Shown here piece after piece: positions 25,341-32,255 of a stretch of DNA of 32,255 nucleotides. The stretch is from the NCBI RefSeq assembly GCF_000220395.1, contig NW_004086052.1, positions 1 through 32,255 on the forward strand, written 5' to 3'. The notes beneath the pieces are model-generated. The model ran no database searches, was not told the DNA's origin, and worked only from the letters and a program-made list of their open reading frames with translations. Made by a program: the position numbers and the translations under genes. Origin of the DNA: Ichthyophthirius multifiliis. Its lineage: Eukaryota; Ciliophora; Oligohymenophorea; Hymenostomatida. Positions within the stretch are counted from its first letter, which is position 1. Each line of letters opens with the position of its first letter.

Positions 25341-25823
25341 TTTATATATATTCATTTTTATTTATTTATTATATAATATTATAGATCAGAAGTTTTTAAA
25401 ATTCCTCCACCACCTTCATATATTGCTTTTTCTGGATAAGGAGTTAGTTTAGGTGCCAATTAATAATAATAATAAGTTCTTACTTAATAGATTTAATAAC
25501 CTAATTTAAAAAAAGGATAAATAAATGTTGATGAAAATAAACCAACTACTAATATTAAATTAAGATTTCATAATGGAACAGCAATAAATGTCAGAATTAA
25601 TGTAGACGATACTATTTAAACATTATATGATTATACTAATTCGTATTTATTATAATTTTATATATATAAATATAATAATTATATATATATATATTATAGA
25701 ATTGCACCTGTTAATGGAAATTTTTAACTCTAAACTGCTCATCCAGTTAAAGTTTTGGATAATAAAAACTTAACTATTAAAGAAGCTGATCTATGCTAAT
25801 CATAAATCATATAAAAAATATGA
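24476..25823 (+). CDS. NSFL1C: p47/Shp1-type SEP-UBX cofactor of Cdc48/p97
   Basis: Six exons (24476-24503, 24545-24608, 24662-24718, 24841-25059, 25385-25642, 25700-25823) join in frame to 249 residues. The N-terminus MFKTLDDLK and NTNSYVGGEKSGLAV match the conserved 'YxGGxxSG' region of p47/Shp1. The SEP domain (about 66-123) reads ITLYSNGFTLNDDGEFRDYN, PENKQFMKEI, VPIELRKKYP and VSLEDKR. The UBX domain (about 170-249) reads IKLRFHNGTAINVRINVDDT, FQLQTAHPVKVLD and LTIKEADL, ending QIIQKI. The usual FPR turn of UBX domains is not seen here (AHPVK instead), and the N-terminal UBA domain of animal p47 is absent. p47 adapts the AAA ATPase Cdc48/p97 for membrane fusion and degradation. The stop is TGA 25821-25823. 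The first exon is only 28 nt. Confidence 0.9.
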
Positions 25824-26223
25824 TTTTTGTTTTATTTTAAAAAATCTATTAAAATAAAAAATATATATTAAAATAAATTTCTTATATTAATTTTTATTTT
25901 TTGGAATTTTTTTTTTATATTTAATTTACAACAATAACATATTATTAAATATATATAAAAAAAAAACTATAAATATTATAAGTTTAACTTAAAAAGTATA
26001 TATATAATTAAATATTATTTTTTATTTTAAAAATATTATTATATATTTGAATATATTTATTCTTTTCTTTTTTTTTTTGTTAATAAAAATTTTATTTATA
26101 ATTAATAGATTCTTCTTAATACTTTAAATATCTATATATTATTTATACAAAAACAATTTTATAATATTTTCTATTTATTTATTAGTAAATAACAAGATTA
26201 AAATATTTTTACATTTAAATTAA
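25824..26223. other. Convergent AT-rich region; may contain the end of the Nup88-like gene
   Basis: The sequence is almost entirely A/T. The minus-strand frame of the neighbouring gene stays open here only because TGA is rare in such sequence. I cannot place its true end. Confidence 0.45.
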
Positions 26224-29056
26224 AAAAAAAATTCTTAATCTATAATTATATTTCTAAATTTCATCATATGAAAGAATAGTCCAAAAATATATTATAAGTC
26301 TATTATTAAATAATAAAAGATAAAAAGTTATCCTATTAAAAAATAAAAAAACATATTATTAACCTACTATATGATATATTAATTTTAAATAAACATATAT
26401 ATATACAAATAATTAAACCATTTTTTTTTAATCATTTATATATTATATATATTCTAAAAAAAATCATAATTATAAACTATCTCTCCTTTTTTAATAAAAA
26501 TTTAAATATTTTACAACATCTCAGTATAATTTTAAGTATTATCTTTATCTTCTTTATCTTATCTAATATGAGATTTCTATAAACTAGGTAAAATTTCTTT
26601 ATTTCTCTTTAAAAAATACATTTAAATTTATTAATTTAACTCATTTAAATTATTATCCATTTAATTAAAAAAAATGATAAAATTATCATTCTAAAAAACT
26701 GGAATTTCCCCTAAATTCGAATAATCAATTTTACTCCAATCTTTAAATAATTTACTTAATTTTTAATTAATTATTAATTTTTTCCTTTAAAAATTTTACA
26801 TTTTATCATTAAATTTCAACCTGAATTCTCCAAATTTTTAAAGCAATTTTTATTCTATTTAATTAACCAATTCCAGTCCTTTTTTGTTTTTCCTTTCTAA
26901 ATTTTCATATTCTTCTTTTATAATATCTAATTTTTCCTATAATTAATCTTCATATTTATATTTTCCACTCGTCAATTTATCAACATTTACTAAAACATGC
27001 AAATTATATTGAATTTCTTTATTTTTAATAAACTAAGCCTATTTATACCCCAAATCATAAAACAAGCCTAAATTTTTTAAACAAAAATACTTAAAATCAA
27101 TTTTCTCATTTTTCCAACTTGCCAAAAACAACGTTTGTCTATCATATACACTAAAAAAAAACGAGAAATTAAATAGATTTTTCTAATATTCTTCTAATTA
27201 TTAATATTCTTTTAAATTTAATTCTTCTCTATTAAAATTTTTTTGGTCCTCGGAATTAACTAAACACATAAATTTTACTAAACCCTAATAATCTAATAAA
27301 TTTCCTTAAATTTTAGTCAAATTCTTTAAATTAAGAGCAAAAACTCTATTAAAATACACAAAAACAATATCATAATTAATATCATGAAAATTTCCAAGAA
27401 TTTTCGGAGTTTAATTATCCATCCATTTTTTTTAAAACGAACAATCTAAACCAGTCTAAAGTAGTATTTTTTTCAAAGGACACATAAATTTAACTTTACC
27501 ATATTTAAAAAGCCTAAAAAAGCAAATATCATAATCAAAATATTTCGGTAAAACAGGAGTAACTGAATAAAAGATAGTTAATCTTGAATAATTTTTCATA
27601 AAAAATTCTAATTTAAAATTATCATATTTCTCTATAAACCGTGTAGATTCCGTTAATATAAAAACATGAAAACATTCCTCTGTATTTTAAATTTTGTGTA
27701 TTCTTTTATATATTGAACCATGATTTGTTCTTTTGCTTTCTTTATCTACTTAACAATTTATAGTTTTCAGGTTTAAATCTAATTCAAGTTGTTAAAAGAC
27801 ATTTTCCTATACATATAGAGTTTTTCGATCTTAAGAATAATTAGAATAACTTATAATTTTGCAAATTACTTATAATAATTCTTTAAAATATTTGGTTTTT
27901 TCCTTATCTATATTTTTTTTTCATAATAATAAACTTACTTTTAAACTACTTCCTTTAAATGAAATATTTTAATAGCGTCTATATTTTCCTAGCCAATTAA
28001 AAAAGGACATAAATAATATATATGGCCAAAAGAATCTAAAAAATAAACTGATAAAAAATCTAAGTCTACATATTTATTATTATCATCGTTTCCGAATTCG
28101 AAATCTACTAAAGATGATTAATTAGCTATAATTTTTAAATTTAGTTTAAAAATATTTTTAAGTTCTAATTTATTATCTATATCAAGTTTTATTTAAAAAA
28201 CATGGAATTTTCTCTAATTGCAAATCACAAATAAATTGTCTTCGTTTAATTTCTAAAATTTAACACAACGAATCTCGGAATTATCAAACAAAAAATTCTA
28301 GAAATTTAAACATTTTTATTTATCAGATTTTTATTTTAAATTATATACATATATCTATTTCTTTGAATATATACAAATATTAGACTTTTTTGGAGATATT
28401 ATTATTTAAAATTTCTCTCTTTTATATTTCTTTATTATATTTGTATTATATCTATCTATTTTTTCATTATTTAAATTCTAACTTTCATAATATAAAGTAC
28501 TTCTTATAAGTTATAAATTCATTTTATTATTTACCATTTAAAGCAAAATAATACAATCACCACATATTATGGCATTTTAACTATTTGGTATTGTGTTTTA
28601 TATTTATTATTTTAATATATCTAATTCTGAGCTTTCTTAATATTTGTTTTCATCTTATTATTAATTTTATTATTTTTAATTTTCTTCTATTTATTAATTT
28701 TCGAAATCTTTTTAATTATTTTCTTATACTTATTATAAATTATTTTTTTGTATTTATTAATTATTTTAATATACTTTTAAATTATTTTCTTATTATTAAT
28801 CATTATTTATTTATTATTAGATATTTTATGATTATTTTATATCATTTTCACATTATAATTATTAGTGTATTATATATTATAAAATATTTTTTTAAGATTA
28901 ATTATTGTTTATTTATAATTAATCATTTAATTATTATTATTAACTATTTACTAATTTAAAATTCTTTACTTATTGTTAATAATTTCGTATTTATTAATTT
29001 TAATCTGTTTGTTATAATTATTGAAACTATTATGTAAAAAAAAATCCAGTTTGCAT
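26224..29056 (-). CDS. NUP88: Nup88-like nucleoporin with Gln/Asn-rich N-terminal extension
   Basis: One open minus-strand frame runs from ATG 29056-29054 to about 27923, then past a short intron (about 27930-27890) to about 26330. The first roughly 170 residues (MQTGFFFTQQFQQLQQ onward) are Gln/Asn-rich. Then come propeller-like segments: IIISPKKSNICIYSKKQIYV, EIRCVKFQKLNEDNLFVICN, VDFEFGN, and the Nup88/Nup82-like LSVYFLDSFGHIYYLCPF. After the intron: HVFILTESTRFIEKY, IFYSVTPVLPKYFDYDICFF, and a C-terminal coiled coil (KLDIIKEEYENLERKN, LVNQIEQKLLQKF, KLSKLFKDWSKIDYSNLGEI). In Nup88 a beta-propeller is followed by a coiled coil that binds Nup214/Nup62 on the cytoplasmic face of the pore. 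The layout and the GHIYYLCP block fit. The 3' end (about 26224 or further) and the exact intron border are unresolved. Confidence 0.6.
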
Positions 29057-29396
29057 TTTTATTTTAATTTTTTGCTTAAATTTATAAAAAAAAAAATATT
29101 TTTTTTTTATTAAATATAAAGAAAAATAAACGTATTAAGAAATATATTAAATAAATAAAGTATAAAAAAAAATATAAATATAAATAAAAATATTTAAATT
29201 ATAATTTTTAAATTATAATTAAAAATATATACATATATATTAAAATAAAAAATAAGGAATTTTAGCTAAACTTAAAAATAAAAAAATATATTTAAAAGAA
29301 ATATTAAAATATATTTATTATAATGAATTTAAAAAGATATTATTTAATTTTTCTAATTAAATAAAAATTGTAGAAAATAAAAAAAAAAATTTCGAA

Positions 29397-29431
<35 letters not shown>

Positions 29432-29481
29432 ATATATATACATATATATTTTTATATTTATATTATTTAAATTTAATATAT
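29057..29481. other. AT-rich spacer with (TA)n
   Basis: The spacer lies between the stop region of the CK1 gene and the start of the Nup88-like gene. It contains (TA)n at about 29399-29450 and A/T-only blocks. Confidence 0.5.
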
Positions 29482-30196
29482 TCACATTATTTAACAATCC
29501 GCTCTTTTTTTCTTATTTTTATTTATTTTCATTTATAGTATTACTTGTTTCATTTGTTTTTTAAATATTTTATTTTATAATTTCCTTCTGTTCTTATTAT
29601 TCATTTTTTTTCTATTATATAGCTTACATTACATTAACATTTTTTATCACTTAATCTCTTTAAAAATTTCCTATTACATCATCATCATCATCTGAGAAAT
29701 TATTATTTACTTCATTTTTTGATACTTCTTCGCTTTAACAGATTGCTTCACATTCTTTTATAAATTCGTCCTCATTAGAAATAAGATCACAATTTATAGG
29801 GATATTTTTAACTTCTTCTATTTTCTTATAATTAAATGGTATAAGTATCCAATCATAAACATAATCTTAAATATAACCCTCTTTAATTAATCTTTCTTTT
29901 AGAATTTACCTTAAATAATAATAATCTGGTTTTTCTTCAAACTATAAATTTCTACAATATTACAAAAAATATTTAAATTCAATTGGAATACCTTTACATA
30001 GTTAATCTAAATTTACATTTTTTTTTATTTCTTTGATTTTATTATACCTCTCTTCTTTATTAATTATATTGACATCTATCCAAGGTAAACTCCCCTTTAA
30101 AAAGTATACTAAAATATACCCTAAACTTTCCAAATCATCTCTTCTAGATAATTCATATCCTTTATGAGAATTAATACTTGTATATTTAACAGTACC

Positions 30197-30240
<44 letters not shown>

Positions 30241-30799
30241 TATAAAAAATAACATTTAAATATATACCTATTAAAGGCTTGTTTTCTCTATATGGAATAT
30301 GATCATATGTCCTTGAATCCTTATATCTTTTCGATAAACCGAAATCTATTGTGTATATTTTTTGTAGATTTTTTCCTCTTCCTATTATGAAGTTCTCTGG
30401 TTTTAAATCCCTATGTATATAAGACTTAAAATGTAAATATTCTATATTTAATATCATTTAATCAGCTAGCATTAATACTGTTTTTAATGAAAAACGTCCT
30501 TTACATTAATTTAATAATTCTTCCAAATTTTATCCTAATAACTCAGTCACTAAATAATTATAATCACCTTCCTAACCACACCAAAACATTGAACAAATAC
30601 CAATCCCTCCTTATAGGTTTTAAAGTATTTTTCCTTCATATAATAACTATGGGTATCGGGATTTTATTTCTTCGACTTTAATCGCTACATCGACGTTTGA
30701 TTAGACGTTTTTTCCTTTGTAAATTTAGCCAAATGTACCTGTACCTATTCGCTAACCGATATTATATCTTCCACATACTCGGACTTCTATTGTACTCAT
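29482..30799 (-). CDS. Casein kinase 1 family Ser/Thr kinase with acidic C-terminal tail
   Basis: Exon 1 (30799-30268) starts MSTIEVRVCGRYNIGQRIGT with the ATP loop GTGTFGQIYKG, the lysine in VAIKVE (K41), LVTELLGQNLEELL, the catalytic loop YIHRDLKPENF (129-136 for HRDLKPEN), and DFGLSKRYKD (DFG 152-154). A 72-nt intron (30267-30196) holding a (TA)n tract follows. Exon 2 gives GTVKYTSINSHKGYELSRRD, the CK1 signature that replaces the usual APE motif, then DLESLGYILVYFLKGSLPW. The tail has an Asp run (FSDDDDDVIGNF) and a Gln/Lys-rich end. The stop is either at 29484-29482 after a one-base slip in an A run or further downstream. CK1 kinases phosphorylate acidic or primed sites in many pathways, and ciliates have many copies. 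Family certain, isoform not. Confidence 0.93.
30197..30239. repeat. (TA)n microsatellite inside the CK1 intron
   Basis: A perfect TA dinucleotide tract fills most of the intron of the CK1 gene. It is typical of introns in this window. Confidence 0.85.
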
Positions 30800-31437
30800 A
30801 TTTTGATTTAAGTTAAAATAAAGTAATATGTATATATATGTAATTATTAAATATATTTTTTTTAAATATATATATTTTTTTGTTTTCAATTTTTATTTAT
30901 AATATAATTTTTAATAGTCCTATTTTTTTCTTATTAATGTTCGTATTATTCAGATTATTATTCTACTTATTAAACTATTCAAAATTTACTTATTATTATC
31001 CTTATTAAATAATTATATAATCTTATTAAATATATATTAATAAATAAATAAATAAATTATATATTATATAGTTATTAAAAATAAAATTTCATAAAAAATT
31101 AATAAAAGGAAAAAAAAATCATTAACAATAGTAATTTAAATTGATAATAAGTTATTTTAGAATAAATATATATTAAATTATATCTTAAATATATAAAATA
31201 AAATCATTAATTTTTTAATAAAAATAATTATTCTTAAAACATAAATACAAAAAAATATTTATAAATAAAATTAATTAAAATGATATAAAAAAATAGGTAA
31301 TATATAAATATAAAATTATAATTATATATATATATATATATAAATATATAATTTTATATAAATATATATATATATTTAATTATGTATTTTTTTAAAAAAA
31401 TATATTTTATATTATCATATTATTATATCTTTTTTAC
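30800..31437. other. AT-rich spacer upstream of the CK1 gene
   Basis: A slightly less AT-rich part (about 30910-31020) has no convincing frame. The rest is A/T-only, with (TA)n near 31324-31375. This is the presumed CK1 promoter region. Confidence 0.5.
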
Positions 31438-32005
31438 TCATTGTTTTATTTATTTAAAATCTCTAATATTATTATTATTGACTTTTACTATTATTATTTT
31501 TCCTGCTGTATAAAATTTATCTAATATTTCTTCCTTTTTATAAATATACATAAAACTAAATAAATTAATTACATAATTATAATTTTTTATTATTATTTAT
31601 TTAATATAAAATTTAAATCCTTTATTATTTTAATAATAAGTATTAAATCCATTATAATTATTTTAATTATGAATTAATTTCTCTCTTTTAATCTCAAATA
31701 TTTCTATTAATTAAAAAATTAAAATATTTTAATAATATTTTTTTATTAAATAATTTAGTATAAATAAAATTTTAAATCTATATTTAATTAATTTAATTAT
31801 TTTTTTGAAAATTAATAATTTATTATTAAATATTCATTATTTTTTTTAACAAAGAAAATAAATTATATATATTAATTCTTATTTTTAACTATTAATCTTT
31901 AAAAATTATATTGACATATGAATTTTATAATCTAAAATATTAATTATCTAAATTATAAATAATTATTTGATGCCTATATAATTTTTATTTTTTATTTAAT
32001 GTCAT
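31438..32005 (-). CDS. Hypothetical protein, unrecognised
   Basis: From ATG 32005-32003 the frame reads MTLNKKQKLYRHQIIIYNLD, then VNIIFKDQQLKIRI. After one frame change near 31700-31715 (an intron border or one-base slip) it continues EIFEIKREKLIHNQNNYNGF, YYQNNKGFKFYIKQ, a possible small intron, and KKEEILDKFYTAGKIIIVKV. It ends with a TGA at 31440-31438. The last 60 residues have the amino acid balance of a real protein. No family is recognised. The 5' half is very Asn/Ile-rich and less secure; the start could lie elsewhere. Confidence 0.45.
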
Positions 32006-32255
32006 ATAAAAAATAATATCAAATAAATTTCTTTAATTTGAAAAAAATATAACAAATTCTAATTAAATAAATAAAATTTTACATATTTTTAGTGTTTAAA
32101 TATGTATTAAGTCTTATATAAATATTTATATTAAGATATTAAAAATAAGTACATTATAAATTTTTTTAATTTAATAAATAAAAAAAAGAATAAAAAAAGA
32201 ATAATAAAAAAAAANAANATATATATATATATATTATTATATATATAATAATTAA
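32006..32255. other. AT-rich end of window with two undetermined bases
   Basis: No gene was seen. Bases 32215 and 32218 are N, inside an A run next to (TA)n, which points to low read quality at this edge of the assembly. Confidence 0.7.

Noticed and set aside
28585-28959. Hydrophobic plus-strand frame of 124 codons
   Set aside because: It is the complement of the Gln/Asn-rich N-terminal part of the Nup88-like gene, so a membrane protein here is an artefact.
30487-30681. Plus-strand frame of 64 codons
   Set aside because: It is antisense to the N-lobe of the CK1 kinase.

Overview
The window is most likely a piece of a ciliate macronuclear genome, and an oligohymenophorean such as Ichthyophthirius fits best. 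It is extremely AT-rich. Every convincing gene reads through only when TAA and TAG are translated as Gln, and the clear gene ends are TGA. Introns are short (mostly about 45-120 nt), AT-rich and GT(A)...AG. That is longer than Paramecium introns. A standard-code reading sees only fragments of these genes. The species is inference; the genetic code is directly visible.

Layout from left to right: protein kinase N-terminus running off the left edge (-); four-exon cyclin (-); FAN/NSMAF-like BEACH protein (+); leucine-rich-repeat protein resembling the ciliary dynein regulatory complex subunit DRC5/TCTE1 (-); TLDc protein with an MGN start (-); small one-pass membrane/coiled-coil protein (+); acyl-CoA synthetase of the ACSS3/propionyl-CoA type (+); unrecognised Lys/Gln-rich protein (-); small multi-pass membrane protein (-); an unresolved coding-like stretch at 16.8-17.3 kb; a 1.6 kb AT desert; small Asn/Gln-rich protein (+); larger Asn/Gln-rich protein (-); SAPS-domain protein (PP6 regulatory subunit type) (-); p47/Shp1-type SEP-UBX cofactor (+); Nup88-like nucleoporin with a long Gln-rich N-terminus (-); casein kinase 1 family kinase (-); unrecognised protein at the right end (-). 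Two undetermined bases lie at 32215 and 32218.

The genes are unrelated housekeeping, ciliary, trafficking and signalling genes, each with its own spacer. I see no operon-like or defence-like system, no tRNA or rRNA gene, and no viral or LTR element. Spacers are 90% or more A+T and rich in (TA)n and poly-A/T.

The most notable observations are: (1) a FAN-like BEACH protein that ends without the WD40 repeats usual for the family; (2) a roughly 65-residue Gln/Glu repeat inside the SAPS domain; (3) a Q/N-rich extension of about 170 residues on the Nup88-like protein; (4) repeated one-base frame slips in several otherwise well-conserved genes, most of them at or next to A or T runs, most easily explained as assembly indels; and (5) a coding-like minus-strand frame at 16.8-17.3 kb that is interrupted only by TGA, which could be a decayed mitochondrial-type sequence.
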